From Halopseudomonas pertucinogena (GTDB lineage: Bacteria > Pseudomonadota > Gammaproteobacteria > Pseudomonadales > Pseudomonadaceae): 64,000 nucleotides of DNA. The stretch spans positions 930,001 to 994,000 of the forward strand of contig NZ_BMNN01000001.1 in NCBI RefSeq assembly GCF_014646575.1, in the 5' to 3' direction. Every line of letters starts with the position of its first letter. The first letter of the stretch is position 1. Shown here piece after piece: positions 1 to 9,063 of the stretch. Made by a program: the position numbers and the translations under genes. Under the pieces are notes generated by a model. It was not told the origin of the DNA, searched no databases, and saw only the letters and a program-made list of their open reading frames with translations.

Positions 1-55
1 GGGCCGGATGGTGGCCAGGGACACCCTGGACCGCTTCGAACAGGGCCGGCACTAA
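1..55 (+). CDS. C-terminal end of an upstream gene (partial)
   Basis: An open frame enters from the left edge and stops with TAA at 53-55, ending in residues GRMVARDTLDRFEQGRH. It converges on the Smr gene, whose TAG stop (52-54 on the other strand) overlaps it. Only about 17 residues are visible, so identification is not possible. The pattern G-x4-R-D-x-L faintly resembles the end of PrmB-type glutamine methyltransferases, which are often near aroC, but this is only a guess. The tight convergent spacing is the main reason to think it is coding. Confidence 0.35.
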   Translation, partial: GRMVARDTLDRFEQGRH

Positions 56-624
56 TCCTCGCGGCCCTCGAGCATCTCCCGACGCAGCAACACATATACC
101 GAGCCGGCGCCGCCATGGCGCGGCAGGCAGGAGGTGAACGCCAGTACCTTCGGATGCTGGCGCAGCCAGGTGTTCACGTGGCTCTTGAGAATAGGCCGGC
201 GGCCATCCTTGCGCCGCGCCTTGCCATGGGTAACGCGGATACAGCGCACCTCGATGCGGGTCGCCTCGTCGATGAAGTCCCACAGCAGCTCGCGGGCCTT
301 TTCCACGGTCATGCCATGCAGGTCGATACTGCCGTCAAAGGGAATCTGCCCGCCCTTGAGCCTGCGCAGCTGGCTGTCCTGCACGCCGTTGCCGGCCCAG
401 GCCAGCTCCTCTTCCGGCTGCACATCGATGACGAACTGGTCGGACAGGCCGTCCACGCGGATGCGCTGCTCGCCCTCGCTGGCCCGTTGCCGGCGCTGAC
501 GGAAATCGGCTTTGTCGATACGCGGCCTGCCGGTGTCGGCCTGGTCCACGCGAATGGGTCTGACTCCGCGGGTAGCCTGGCGGAACAGCTCGAGATCGTC
601 CGCCGGATCGTCATCCTGAATCAT
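52..624 (-). CDS. Smr-domain protein (SmrA/YdaL-like)
   Basis: 190-residue protein with an arginine-rich, charged N-terminal half and a C-terminal Smr domain from about residue 97. The Smr hallmarks are visible: DLHGM near the start of the domain, THGKAR in the middle and GGAGSVYVLL near the end. Stand-alone Smr proteins of this size are putative nicking endonucleases or RNases; in E. coli SmrB cleaves mRNA at collided ribosomes. The isolated Smr fold without MutS domains fits the SmrA/SmrB class; I cannot decide which. The gene converges with an upstream gene at a 3-base stop overlap and has only a weak ribosome binding site. Confidence 0.85.
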   Translation of the reverse strand: MIQDDDPADDLELFRQATRGVRPIRVDQADTGRPRIDKADFRQRRQRASEGEQRIRVDGLSDQFVIDVQPEEELAWAGNGVQDSQLRRLKGGQIPFDGSIDLHGMTVEKARELLWDFIDEATRIEVRCIRVTHGKARRKDGRRPILKSHVNTWLRQHPKVLAFTSCLPRHGGAGSVYVLLRREMLEGRED

Positions 625-681
625 GTCGGGAATGCTCTGAACTGATTTGACAGGGCGGCAGTTTAACAGCTTCGCCGGTAC

Positions 682-1455
682 TCAGCGCAGCACGACCCAT
701 AACAGCATCAGCGCCTGGAAGATGCAGAACACGATCAGGCAGCCGATGGCGAAGCGGTGACCGAGATCGTTGCGCCGGTAATCCTCCAGGCGCGCCTGAA
801 GGGTGGTCAACTGGGCCTGCTGCTGACGGTTCTGCTGTTCCTGGTCGCGCAGCTGCTGAAGTATCTCGCCCACATGCAGGCGTTGCACGCGCTCGGTGTT
901 CCAGCTGGCGATGAGGTCGCCGACGCGATTGGCCTGGGCCTTGCCCTGGGTGCGCCCCTCGTCGTTGTAGGTCTGATGAAAGCCCGCACGCCGGAGCAGG
1001 CGCTCGCGGATCTGGCGAGCTTCTTCGCCGACGACCTCACTGGCGGACAGGGGGATGGGTGTGACCGAATAATCGGCGAACTTGCGCTGCGCCCAGTCGA
1101 TCAGCTGGGCCAGCAGAAAGCCGCCCACGCCGCGCTGGGCCGGAAAGATACGAACCCCGTGCAGCGGCCCGAAGCGTACCCGCTGGTGGTGGTGGTCGAC
1201 CAGCAGCTCCAGATAGTTGGTACCCGCGGGTACGCTTTCATCATCAACGCGCAGTTCCAGCCGCAGCAGCTCCAGACTGGCGACCCGTTCGTGGGTAACC
1301 GCCACCTGGGCCAGGCGCTCGCCATGCAGCATCAACCGCCCCTTGTACACCGGCTTCAATTGAATCCAGTAATACTCCGACGGGCGCGCACGGGCGAAGG
1401 GGTCCCGCGGCGGGGCGGACTGCTGTTCAGGGCTGTGGGGTTGTTCGTCTGACAT
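682..1455 (-). CDS. hypothetical GNAT-like protein with C-terminal coiled coil and membrane anchor
   Basis: About 257 residues from the ATG at 1455, preceded by AGGA nine bases upstream; an in-frame ATG two codons earlier (1461) and a longer start at 1503 are less likely. A central segment (about residues 95-160) with PAQRGVGGFLLAQLIDWAQR followed by RRAGF near its end looks like the cofactor-binding loop and final strand of an N-acetyltransferase fold. It is followed by a glutamine-rich coiled coil (DQEQQNRQQQAQLTTLQARL) and one C-terminal transmembrane helix (FAIGCLIVFCIFQALMLLWV). The architecture suggests a cytoplasmic domain tethered to the inner membrane. The substrate is unknown; the GNAT assignment is a fold-level impression. 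Confidence 0.7.
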   Translation of the reverse strand: MSDEQPHSPEQQSAPPRDPFARARPSEYYWIQLKPVYKGRLMLHGERLAQVAVTHERVASLELLRLELRVDDESVPAGTNYLELLVDHHHQRVRFGPLHGVRIFPAQRGVGGFLLAQLIDWAQRKFADYSVTPIPLSASEVVGEEARQIRERLLRRAGFHQTYNDEGRTQGKAQANRVGDLIASWNTERVQRLHVGEILQQLRDQEQQNRQQQAQLTTLQARLEDYRRNDLGHRFAIGCLIVFCIFQALMLLWVVLR

Positions 1456-1513
1456 GATCATCGATCCTGTGCTCCAGATCCCTCTATCGGCAGCTGGATT
1501 CAATGCTTGAATC

Positions 1514-2287
1514 TTACACCCAATAGGCGGCGACGGCCTGCCATATGAGCCGCACTGCCAGCAGCGTCAGCAATATATTGAATATCAGCGTGAAGCGACG
1601 GTCGCTCAGCCTGCGCAGCAGGTGCAGGCCAAGCCAGGTGCCCAGCGCGCCGGCCAGGATCATCACCAGGATCAGTCCCAGCCAGTCGGCGAAGACGAAG
1701 CCGGCGGCGCCGTAGATAATGGCCTTCGGGGCGTGCTGCAGACACATGGCGCTGGCGAAGGTGGCCACCGTCGAGAATCGCTCGCCCTGTTGCTGCTGCT
1801 TGACGAAAGCCGCCACCAGTGGGCCGGTGGCACCGACAAACAGGCTGACGAAAGTAGTGGCCGCTGCGGCGAGCAGGGTGCCGACGGGGCCGGTGGCGAT
1901 CGCAGGGATCGGCGGTCCCCAGCACAGCAGCAGAATGAACAGGGCGATGCAAAGCTGGATCAGCGCCAGCGGCAACTCCACCAGAAACAGGCTGCCCAGC
2001 CAGGCACCGAGCAGCGCGCCGGGGGCGAACCAGAGAATAAGGCGCAGATTGATATGCCGCAGGGTCATGCTCGCCCGGCTGAAATTGGAGCCCAGCTGCA
2101 CCATGCCATGGACCGGAATGATCGCAGCTGGTGGCATGACGACCGCCATGATCGCCAGCAACAGCACACCGCCACCGATGCCGAGCGATGCGGTTATCGC
2201 TGATGTCACGGCAGACATTGCTACCAGCATCAAGGTAGCCAGCGGCGAGATGCCAGCGGGTATGAGCAGATCGAGCAGGGCGGACAT
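1514..2287 (-). CDS. TSUP-family (TauE/SafE) membrane permease
   Basis: 257 residues starting at [10 protein letters not shown] (ATG at 2287), with about eight hydrophobic helices. The family signature ASLGIGGG occurs after the first helix and its repeat-half counterpart [12 protein letters not shown] occurs mid-protein, as in the two-fold duplicated sulfite exporter TauE/SafE family. These permeases move sulfite, sulfonates or related organic anions across the inner membrane, but substrate cannot be read from sequence. It is divergent from aroC and separated from it by about 130 bases that must hold both promoters. The longer frame beginning at 2362 would add an unconserved proline-rich leader and is not used. 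Confidence 0.85.
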   Translation of the reverse strand: MSALLDLLIPAGISPLATLMLVAMSAVTSAITASLGIGGGVLLLAIMAVVMPPAAIIPVHGMVQLGSNFSRASMTLRHINLRLILWFAPGALLGAWLGSLFLVELPLALIQLCIALFILLLCWGPPIPAIATGPVGTLLAAAATTFVSLFVGATGPLVAAFVKQQQQGERFSTVATFASAMCLQHAPKAIIYGAAGFVFADWLGLILVMILAGALGTWLGLHLLRRLSDRRFTLIFNILLTLLAVRLIWQAVAAYWV

Positions 2288-2418
2288 CGGTGGTCGGAAG
2301 CTCCGGAGTGTTCGGGGGCATTGTAAAGGACCTGTCGGCGTTGGCGCAGCCCGGGCTGTCACCGATGCGGCCGGGCCGCTATACTTCGCGTTTCACTGAT
2401 TCGAGATGGATGGCACGC

Positions 2419-3510
2419 ATGGCCGGAAACACCCTGGGCACTCTCTTCACCGTCACCACCGCTGGCGAAAGTCATGGGCCGGCACTGGTCGCCATTGTTG
2501 ACGGCTGCCCGCCGGGGCTCGAGCTGAGCGCCGCCGACCTGCAGGTGGACCTGGATCGCCGCAAGCCCGGCACCAGCCGCCATACCACCCAGCGCCGGGA
2601 GCCGGATGAGGTGGAGATCCTCTCCGGCGTGTTCGAAGGTCGCACCACCGGCTGCCCGATCGGCCTGCTGATCCGCAACACCGACCAGAAATCCAAGGAC
2701 TATTCAGCCATCAAGGACCTGTTCCGTCCGGCCCATGCCGATTACAGCTATCACCACAAGTATGGCCTGCGCGATTACCGTGGCGGCGGGCGCTCCTCCG
2801 CCCGGGAGACCGCCATGCGGGTGGCGGCCGGTGCCATCGCGCGCAAGTATCTGGCGAGCCAGGGCATCACCGTGCGCGGTTACATGAGCCAGCTGGGGCC
2901 GATCGACATCCCGTTCAGGAGCTGGGATGCGGTGAGTGAAAATGCGTTCTTCAGCCCCGATCCGGACAAGGTGCCGGAGCTGGAAGCCTACATGGACCAG
3001 CTGCGCCGGGATCAGGATTCGGTGGGTGCGAAGATTACCGTCATTGCCGAGGGGGTGCCGCCGGGCCTTGGCGAGCCGGTGTTCGACCGTCTGGACGCGG
3101 AGCTGGCCTATGCCCTGATGAGCATCAACGCGGTCAAGGGGGTCGAGATCGGTGCCGGTTTTGCCTCGGTGGCCCAGCGCGGCACTGAGCATCGGGACGA
3201 ACTTACCCCGGAAGGCTTCCTGAGCAACAATGCCGGTGGCGTGCTCGGCGGGATTTCCTCGGGCCAGCCCATCGTCGCTCACCTGGCGCTGAAGCCCACC
3301 TCCAGCATCACCACTCCGGGGCGCTCGATCGATGTGGATGGCAAGCCGGTGGAGGTGGTGACCAAGGGTCGCCATGACCCCTGCGTCGGCATCCGCGCCA
3401 CGCCCATCGCCGAGGCGATGATGGCGCTGGTGCTGATGGATCACCTGCTGCGCCACCGGGCGCAGAACGCGGGCGTTGAGGTGCAGACCCCGGTACTGGG
3501 CCAGCTCTGA
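2419..3510 (+). CDS. aroC: chorismate synthase
   Basis: Converts 5-enolpyruvylshikimate-3-phosphate to chorismate, the last common step of aromatic biosynthesis, using reduced FMN. 363 residues, the usual length. Conserved segments include [19 protein letters not shown] at the N-terminus, the [16 protein letters not shown] phosphate-binding stretch, [11 protein letters not shown], and GGISSGQPI near the C-terminus. The start is taken as MAGNTLG because family members begin with that pattern; an ATG three codons earlier (2410) is possible. The downstream MFS gene follows after 45 bases in the same direction, a pairing also seen in Pseudomonas. Confidence 0.97.
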   Translation: MAGNTLGTLFTVTTAGESHGPALVAIVDGCPPGLELSAADLQVDLDRRKPGTSRHTTQRREPDEVEILSGVFEGRTTGCPIGLLIRNTDQKSKDYSAIKDLFRPAHADYSYHHKYGLRDYRGGGRSSARETAMRVAAGAIARKYLASQGITVRGYMSQLGPIDIPFRSWDAVSENAFFSPDPDKVPELEAYMDQLRRDQDSVGAKITVIAEGVPPGLGEPVFDRLDAELAYALMSINAVKGVEIGAGFASVAQRGTEHRDELTPEGFLSNNAGGVLGGISSGQPIVAHLALKPTSSITTPGRSIDVDGKPVEVVTKGRHDPCVGIRATPIAEAMMALVLMDHLLRHRAQNAGVEVQTPVLGQL

Positions 3511-3555
3511 CCAGGGGCGGGATGGCCCGGGTGACAATCCGGCGGGCCCGCTGAG

Positions 3556-4689
3556 ATGCTTCCGTACTGGCGGCTGTCCGGCTTCTATTTCTGCTACTTC
3601 GCCCTGCTGGGCGGAGTGGCACCCTTCCTCTCGCTGTATTTCCACCACCTCGGGTTTTCTGCAGCACGTATCGGCGAGCTGGTGGCCATCCCCATGCTGA
3701 TGCGCTGTGTGGCACCCAATCTGTGGGGCTGGCTGGGTGATCGCAGCGGTCAGCGGCTGCTGATCGTGCGCCTGGGTGCGCTGTTTACTGCGATCACCTT
3801 CAGCGCCATCCTCTGGCGTCAGGATTACCTGTGGCTGGCACTGGTGATGGCGCTGCACAGCTTCTTCTGGCACGCGATCCTGCCGCAGTTCGAAACCATT
3901 ACTCTGAGTCATCTGGGCGCGCGATCCGCCCGCTACAGCCAGATCCGATTGTGGGGCTCGGTCGGCTTCATCGTCGCGGTGGTGGGACTCGGGCTGCTGC
4001 TCGACCGGCGCGGGCTGGATACCTATCCTGCAGCCATGCTCGGCATCATGCTGGGCATCTTCGTCTGCAGCCTGCTGGTGCCGCCGGTACCGGTGGCGGT
4101 TCGCGGCGATACTGCTGCCAGCGCCGGCTTTGTGCAGCAGCTGCGCCGGCCCGGGGTGATGGTGTTCTTCCTCTGCGCAGCGCTCATGCAACTGTCACAC
4201 GGACCCTATTACACCTTTCTCACTCTTCATCTCGAGGCGCTGGGCTACGGTCGCGGGTTGATCGGCGCCATGTGGGCACTGGGTGTGATAGCGGAGATCC
4301 TGCTGTTTCTGATCATGGGTCGGCTTTTGCGACGTTTCGACCTCAGGCAGCTGCTTATCGGCAGCTTTGTGCTGGCGGCGCTGCGCTGGCTGCTGCTTGG
4401 CTGGGGCGCCGGGGAGCTCTGGCTGCTGATACCGGCGCAACTGATGCATGCCGCGACGTTCGGCTGCTTCCACGTGGCTGCGGTGCATTTCGTTCAGCGT
4501 CATTTCAGCGAGCGGCTGCAGGGGCAGGGGCAGGCGATGTACGCCACCCTTTCCGGTTGCGGCGGGGCGCTGGGCGCACTGTACGCTGGTTACAGCTGGG
4601 CTGCTCTGGGCGCAGGCTGGACGTTCACGCTGGCGGGCATCGCTGCCGGCGTGGCGGCTGTGCTGCTGGGGCGTCGACTGCCGGGCTGA
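3556..4689 (+). CDS. MFS transporter of the HcaT / nucleoside-symporter-like group
   Basis: 377 residues with about twelve hydrophobic helices. The opening segment YWRLSGFYFCYFALLGGVAP and the loop GWLGDRSG between helices 2 and 3 are typical of the MFS_1-like family that includes the putative 3-phenylpropionate transporter HcaT. It sits just downstream of aroC on the same strand with 45 bases between, so it may share that transcript. The substrate is unknown. No strong ribosome binding site is seen ahead of the ATG, suggesting translational coupling or a weakly translated gene. Confidence 0.85.
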   Translation: MLPYWRLSGFYFCYFALLGGVAPFLSLYFHHLGFSAARIGELVAIPMLMRCVAPNLWGWLGDRSGQRLLIVRLGALFTAITFSAILWRQDYLWLALVMALHSFFWHAILPQFETITLSHLGARSARYSQIRLWGSVGFIVAVVGLGLLLDRRGLDTYPAAMLGIMLGIFVCSLLVPPVPVAVRGDTAASAGFVQQLRRPGVMVFFLCAALMQLSHGPYYTFLTLHLEALGYGRGLIGAMWALGVIAEILLFLIMGRLLRRFDLRQLLIGSFVLAALRWLLLGWGAGELWLLIPAQLMHAATFGCFHVAAVHFVQRHFSERLQGQGQAMYATLSGCGGALGALYAGYSWAALGAGWTFTLAGIAAGVAAVLLGRRLPG

Positions 4690-4731
4690 TCGCCTGATGG
4701 ACTATAGTGGGCAGGCACGGAGGGAGAAAGC

Positions 4732-4917
4732 ATGAATATCCGATTCTTTATTGTCATGGGCGGGCTGGCCCTGCTGCTGATGTCGCTGGCGGCGATTTCC
4801 AGTGTGGCCGAGAGCGGGGCTTCCCGTGGCGAGAAAGCCCGCTGGGTACTGATTGTCGCACTGCTGCCATTGCTCGGTTGGGCATTCTGGTGGTTCAAGG
4901 GGCCCAGACGCGCATGA
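4732..4917 (+). CDS. small two-helix membrane protein
   Basis: 61 residues with two transmembrane helices (FFIVMGGLALLLMSLAAISS and WVLIVALLPLLGWAFWWF) and a basic tail. The WxxL-W-FWWFKGPRR pattern in the second helix resembles the N-terminal membrane module of cardiolipin synthases (PLDc_N). A strong GGAGGGAG ribosome binding site precedes the ATG. Its TGA stop overlaps the ATG of the downstream SDR gene (ATGA at 4914-4917), so the two are translationally coupled. Its function is not known. Confidence 0.75.
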   Translation: MNIRFFIVMGGLALLLMSLAAISSVAESGASRGEKARWVLIVALLPLLGWAFWWFKGPRRA

Positions 4918-5675
4918 CAGCGGCTCACGAACAGAGAGTGGCGCTGATCACCGGTGCGGCCCGCGGCATCGGCAAGGGTGTCGCGGCAAGTCTGCTGCGC
5001 GCCGGCTGGACGGTGGTGCTGACGGACATCGATGAGCTGGAAGGGCAGGAGGCAGCCCAGGAACTGGCTCGGCTGGGTACGGTGGAGTTCCTGGTGATGG
5101 ATGTGGCCGATGAGGCCAGCGTGCAGGCTGCAGTGGAGCAACTGGAGGGGGATTTCGGCCGGCTTGATGGCCTGGTGAACAACGCCGGTCTTGCCGATCC
5201 GGACACCGGGCCGCTGGAGCAACTGAGTCTGGAGAGGTGGAACCGCCTGCTGGCAGTGAATCTGACCGGGGCCTTTCTGGTGTCCCGACAGTGCCTGCCA
5301 CTGCTGCGCGAAGGCGGCGCCATCGTCAACATCGCCTCGACCCGCTCGTTGCAGTCGGAGGTCAACACCGAGGCCTACGCGGCCAGCAAGGGCGGCCTGG
5401 TGGCGCTCACCCACGCCATGGCGGTGAGTCTCGGTCCGAATATCCGGGTCAATGCGGTCAGCCCCGGCTGGATAGATACGCGCCCGGACGCAGTTCAGGA
5501 CAGTGACCCGCTGCGGCAGGTCGACCATGAACAGCACGCGGTCGGTCGGGTAGGGCAGCCGGAAGACATAGGCGAGCTGGTGGCCTTTCTGCTGAGTCCG
5601 GCGGCGGGCTTCATCACCGGCCAGAACATGGTCGCCGATGGGGGAATGAGCCGGCAGATGATCTACCGGGAATAA
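4914..5675 (+). CDS. short-chain dehydrogenase/reductase
   Basis: 253 residues beginning MTAAHEQRVALITGAARGIG. The Rossmann motif TGAARGIG, the NNAG motif, the catalytic serine region IVNIASTRS and the YAASK catalytic tetrad segment are all present, so it should be an active classical SDR using NAD(P)H. The C-terminal FITGQNMVADGGMS is the typical family ending. The aspartate in VLTDID after the second strand hints at NAD preference. Substrate cannot be inferred. It overlaps the small membrane protein by ATGA and is followed by a strong hairpin terminator. Confidence 0.9.
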   Translation: MTAAHEQRVALITGAARGIGKGVAASLLRAGWTVVLTDIDELEGQEAAQELARLGTVEFLVMDVADEASVQAAVEQLEGDFGRLDGLVNNAGLADPDTGPLEQLSLERWNRLLAVNLTGAFLVSRQCLPLLREGGAIVNIASTRSLQSEVNTEAYAASKGGLVALTHAMAVSLGPNIRVNAVSPGWIDTRPDAVQDSDPLRQVDHEQHAVGRVGQPEDIGELVAFLLSPAAGFITGQNMVADGGMSRQMIYRE

Positions 5676-5684
5676 TACGAGGGG

Positions 5685-5709
5685 GCGGGTCGGCGTAATG
5701 CCGACCCGC
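5685..5709. terminator. bidirectional hairpin terminator between the SDR gene and fpr
   Basis: Perfect 10-bp stem GCGGGTCGGC / GCCGACCCGC with a five-base loop (GTAAT), sitting in the 40-base gap between convergent stops. There is no long T-run, but the position fits a shared terminator. Confidence 0.75.
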
Positions 5710-5715
5710 TGCAGA

Positions 5716-6489
5716 TCACTTCTCGACGAAGGCCCGTTCGATGGCGTAGTGGGCCTGAATGCCCTGGCGGGATTCCTCGAAGCCCCAGCCATCAAGGATG
5801 GCGGTCAGGTCCTTGAGCATCGCCGGGCTGCCGCACAGCATGAAGCGGTCATCTTCCAGATTCGGCCTGGGCAGGCCGATGTCCTCGAACAGCTTGCCGC
5901 TGGTCATCAGGTCAGACAGGCGGCCCTCGTTGCGATAGGGCTCGCGGGTAACAGTGGGGTAGTAGATCAGCTGCTCGCGCACCTGCTCGCCGAAATATTC
6001 GTGGTTCGGCAGGTCCTCGGTGATCAGCTTCTGATAGGCCAGTTCCCGCACCCAGCGGCAGCCATGGGTCAGGATGACCCTGTCGAAACGCTCGTAGGTT
6101 TCCGGGTCCTGGATGATACTGATAAAGGGTGCCAGACCGGTGCCGGTGCTCAGCAGGTACAGGTTGCGGCCGGACAGCACGTTGTCCAGCACCAGCGTGC
6201 CGGTGGGCTTGCTGCTGACGATGATGTTGTCGCCTTCCTTGATGTGCTGCAGACGCGAGGTCAGCGGGCCATCCGGCACCTTGATGCTGTAGAACTCCAT
6301 GGTGTCTTCATAGTTCGGGCTGGCGATACTGTAGGCACGCATCAGCGGACGACCTTCCACTTCCAGACCGATCATGATGAAGTGCCCGTTCTTGAACCGC
6401 AGCCCGGGATCACGGGTGGTCTTGAAGCTGAACAGGGTGTCGGTCCAGTGATGCACGCTGAGGACAGTTTCGGTTTTGAACTTGGACAT
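5716..6489 (-). CDS. fpr: ferredoxin/flavodoxin-NADP+ reductase
   Basis: Exchanges electrons between NADPH and ferredoxin or flavodoxin via FAD, supporting iron-sulfur repair and oxidative stress defence. From the ATG at 6489 it is 257 residues (MSKFKTETVLSVHHWTD), matching the Pseudomonas Fpr length. The FAD-binding motif RAYSIASP and the NADP-binding stretch STGTGLAPF are present, and the protein ends in VEK, as in the Pseudomonas/Azotobacter FPR subclass, not the E. coli type. It is divergent from a LysR gene (finR), as in P. putida where FinR activates fpr. Confidence 0.95.
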   Translation of the reverse strand: MSKFKTETVLSVHHWTDTLFSFKTTRDPGLRFKNGHFIMIGLEVEGRPLMRAYSIASPNYEDTMEFYSIKVPDGPLTSRLQHIKEGDNIIVSSKPTGTLVLDNVLSGRNLYLLSTGTGLAPFISIIQDPETYERFDRVILTHGCRWVRELAYQKLITEDLPNHEYFGEQVREQLIYYPTVTREPYRNEGRLSDLMTSGKLFEDIGLPRPNLEDDRFMLCGSPAMLKDLTAILDGWGFEESRQGIQAHYAIERAFVEK

Positions 6490-6605
6490 CCAGGTAAGTC
6501 TCCGCTGGGATGGTTTGGGTTGTGTTTCGTTGCGGCAATTGTATCCGCAGGCTAATCTACCGCTTAAATGACTTATTTTAATTTGCCTATCCGGAAAAAC
6601 CGATA
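6490..6605. promoter_or_regulatory. fpr-finR divergent control region
   Basis: 116-base divergent intergenic region, distinctly AT-rich on the finR side. It contains an inverted repeat TTAAA-N8-TTTAA at 6564-6581 that overlaps T-N11-A patterns typical of LysR-type operators. In P. putida FinR is reported to activate fpr under superoxide, so this dyad is the first candidate operator; I have not matched it to a published FinR site. Confidence 0.5.
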
Positions 6606-7517
6606 ATGAGATATACCCTGCGGCAGCTGGAGGTTTTTCTCGCCACGGCACACCATGAGAACCTGACCCGCGCCGCGGAGAGCCTGGCCATGTCGCAGTC
6701 GGCGGCCAGCAGTGCCCTGCGTGATCTGGAAGGCCAGTTCGACGTGCAGCTGTTTGACCGGGTCGGCAAGCGTTTGCAGCTGAACGAACTGGGGCGCAGC
6801 ATCCGACCCAAGGCCCAGGCGCTGCTCGAGCAGGCGAGCGGGCTCGAGGCAGCCCTCGCCGGCGACGAAGAGATCGGCCATCTGCGCGTCGGGGCGACCA
6901 TGAGTGTGGGCAACTATATTGCAGTCGGCATCATGACCCGGTACATGCTGGAGCAACCGGGCGCCCGGGTGGAGCTGGAAGTCGGTAACACTTCGAATAT
7001 CGTCCGCAAACTGCTCAATTTCGAACTTGATCTGGGGATGATCGAAGGGGAAACCCTGCACCCTGATCTGAAGATGCTTTACTGGCGGGAAGACGAGCTG
7101 GTGGTGTTCTGCGCCCCGGATCACGAGCTTGCCGGCAAGCCCTGGCTGACCGATGGAGATCTGGTGCAGGCGGAGTGGATAGTCCGGGAACAGGGGTCAG
7201 GTACCCGGCAGAACTTTGAGTGGGCGCTCCACGGACTGCTGCCGCAGCTCAACATCAAGCTCGAACTGCAGCACACCGAAGCCATCAAGCGCGCGGTTGA
7301 AGCGGGACTGGGTGTAGGCTGCCTGTCGGCCATCACCCTGGGCGATGCGTTTCGCCGTGGCACGCTGGTGCCGCTGCCGGTGCCGCACAGGGATTTCAAG
7401 CGCGGTCTGTACTTCGTGCGCCACCGCAACAAGTTCATCAGCGCAGGGATGCGCAGGTGGCTGGAGTTGTGCAGGGAGAATGACGAAGGCGTCGAACGCG
7501 AGGGGGGCTCCCTCTAG
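6606..7517 (+). CDS. finR: LysR-type regulator of fpr
   Basis: 303 residues: N-terminal winged helix-turn-helix (LEVFLATAHHENLTRAAESL ... SQSAASSALRDLE) and a C-terminal periplasmic-binding-protein-like effector domain from about residue 90. It is divergently transcribed from fpr with a 116-base shared promoter region, which is the diagnostic arrangement of FinR in Pseudomonas. It is expected to activate fpr in response to superoxide or redox signals and may control other redox and sulfur genes. The name rests on both family and location. Confidence 0.85.
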   Translation: MRYTLRQLEVFLATAHHENLTRAAESLAMSQSAASSALRDLEGQFDVQLFDRVGKRLQLNELGRSIRPKAQALLEQASGLEAALAGDEEIGHLRVGATMSVGNYIAVGIMTRYMLEQPGARVELEVGNTSNIVRKLLNFELDLGMIEGETLHPDLKMLYWREDELVVFCAPDHELAGKPWLTDGDLVQAEWIVREQGSGTRQNFEWALHGLLPQLNIKLELQHTEAIKRAVEAGLGVGCLSAITLGDAFRRGTLVPLPVPHRDFKRGLYFVRHRNKFISAGMRRWLELCRENDEGVEREGGSL

Positions 7518-7544
7518 AGTCGCCGTACTTTGCGCCAGCGACTC
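7517..7544 (+). terminator. possible weak terminator after finR
   Basis: Inverted repeat GAGTCGC (7517-7523) and GCGACTC (7538-7544) with a 14-base loop, starting on the last base of the finR stop codon. There is no T-run, so it is only a candidate. Confidence 0.35.
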
Positions 7545-7560
7545 CAGAAGAAGGAGGGGG

Positions 7561-8097
7561 TTACTGGGCGGCAAGCACCAGTTCACCGTCCTGCAGGGGA
7601 ATGCGTTCGCCCGGATGACGATCCATGCGCACGCTGCCGGTGCGGTCGCCGATCCTGTATTCGACCTGATAGCCGACTACCTTTTCCTTCTCATCGTAGT
7701 GTGTGTCGCAACGGCGCTCGGTAGTGGTATAGGTGTTGTTCTGCTGCATCCGCTCCTGAGCCTTGTTGCCGGCATAACCGCCAGCTGCGGCCCCGGCTAC
7801 CGTAGCAATCTTCTTGCCCGTGCCGCCGCCCACCTGATTGCCGACTACACCGCCGACCACGGCACCGGCCACGCTGCCCAGAACCTGGTGCTGGTCCTGT
7901 ACCGGCTTCTGGCGGGTCACGGTAACATCCCTGCAGACCTCACGGGGAATCCGCTCGTTTTCCTTGAGCTCCACTACATTGAGCACGTCGGCGTGGGTGG
8001 GTGTCTTGTCCGATAGCGCGTTGTAACCGGCAATGGCTCCACCCGCAGTGGCCACTACGGCGCCGATGACGATACCTGACAACATTGACTTGTTCAT
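7561..8097 (-). CDS. glycine-zipper 2TM domain envelope protein
   Basis: 178 residues. It has an N-terminal hydrophobic anchor or uncleaved signal (MLSGIVIGAVVATAGGAIAGY), then a central glycine-zipper segment with repeated small residues (GSVAGAVVGGVVGNQVGGGT ... AGAAAGGYAGNKAQERMQQ) as in the Rickettsia 17-kDa antigen/2TM family. The C-terminal region is rich in charged beta-strand-like sequence with two cysteines. No lipobox cysteine is visible. It is probably located in the inner membrane or periplasm. The role is unknown; family members are outer-membrane-associated or stress-linked. Confidence 0.8.
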   Translation of the reverse strand: MNKSMLSGIVIGAVVATAGGAIAGYNALSDKTPTHADVLNVVELKENERIPREVCRDVTVTRQKPVQDQHQVLGSVAGAVVGGVVGNQVGGGTGKKIATVAGAAAGGYAGNKAQERMQQNNTYTTTERRCDTHYDEKEKVVGYQVEYRIGDRTGSVRMDRHPGERIPLQDGELVLAAQ

Positions 8098-8172
8098 ATG
8101 AATTCCCTGATCTCGATCTGATGATGACGCAGGGGAGTTACCCCCATTGTTGCAGCATCAGACAACGGTACT

Positions 8173-9063
8173 TCATTCTAGTTCGACCGTCAGGTTGGCG
8201 GACTCCCTCAGCAGCCCCATCAACGCCTGACCGGCGTTGGACAGGGTGCGGCCGCTGTGGTGGATGCAGCCCAGCTGGCGTTGCAGCCGTACGCCGGGCA
8301 ACTGCAGCACGCGCACCTGGGAGTCGATCATCGTTGTGGGCAGCACGCTCCAGGCCAGGCCGATGGAGACCAGCATCTTGATCGTTTCCATGTAATTGAT
8401 GCTCATGCTTATCTGCGGCCTCAGCCCGTGCTGTTCGAACAGCCTGCTGACCACCTGATGGGTAAAGGTGTTGAGGCCCGGAAAGACCGCCGGGTGGGGC
8501 GCCAGCTGGCTCAAGCGCAGCTGGCCGGCGCTGGCCAGCGGGTGTTCGGGCGATACCACGAATTCCAGCGGGTCCAGCCACAGTTCTGTGGCAATGATCG
8601 GGGGCTTGACGTCGGGTGCGAGCGTAATGATGGCCAGTTCGATCTCGCCCTGCAGTACTTTTTCATAGGCTACTTCGGAGTCGAGGAACTGGATATCCAG
8701 TACCACGCCCGGGTAGGCCTTGATGAAGCGCCGCAGCACGGCGGGCAGGCGGTGCAGCCCGATGTGGTGGCTGGTTGCCAGGCGCAGCCGACCGCGAACG
8801 GTGCCGGCCAGGTTACCCAGCGCCCGCGCGGTGTCGTTGAGCGTATTGATGATGAGTTCGGCCCTGGGCTTCAGTGCCATGCCGGCCTCGGTCAGATGCA
8901 CATGCTTGCCGATGCGATCGAACAGTCTCACGTTCAGTTGCTGCTCCAGGCTGGCGATACGCTTGCTGACCGCCGGCTGGGTCAGGTGCAACTGTTCCGC
9001 CGCACGGGAGAACGAACGGGTGCCCGCCACGGCGAGGAAGGCCTCAAGGTTGGCTGTATCCAT
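8173..9063 (-). CDS. LysR-type regulator divergent from leuC
   Basis: 296 residues from MDTANLEAFLAVAG (ATG at 9063; the frame could begin at 9087). It has the LysR helix-turn-helix (FSRAAEQLHLTQPAVSKRIASL) and the LysR substrate-binding domain. It lies head-to-head with leuC, the same place as the P. aeruginosa regulator next to leuC, so control of leuCDB is the natural inference. Whether the coinducer is a leucine-pathway intermediate, as for LeuO/LeuR-type regulators, cannot be told from the sequence. Confidence 0.85.
   Translation of the reverse strand: MDTANLEAFLAVAGTRSFSRAAEQLHLTQPAVSKRIASLEQQLNVRLFDRIGKHVHLTEAGMALKPRAELIINTLNDTARALGNLAGTVRGRLRLATSHHIGLHRLPAVLRRFIKAYPGVVLDIQFLDSEVAYEKVLQGEIELAIITLAPDVKPPIIATELWLDPLEFVVSPEHPLASAGQLRLSQLAPHPAVFPGLNTFTHQVVSRLFEQHGLRPQISMSINYMETIKMLVSIGLAWSVLPTTMIDSQVRVLQLPGVRLQRQLGCIHHSGRTLSNAGQALMGLLRESANLTVELE

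Noticed and set aside
2704-4191. 495-residue antisense frame over aroC and the MFS gene
   Set aside because: It spans two real genes in antisense, is rich in His and Gln, and has no family features.
6606-9063. Whether the two LysR genes might be paralogues controlling one regulon
   Set aside because: Their N-termini and effector domains differ and each is divergent from a different target (fpr, leuC).
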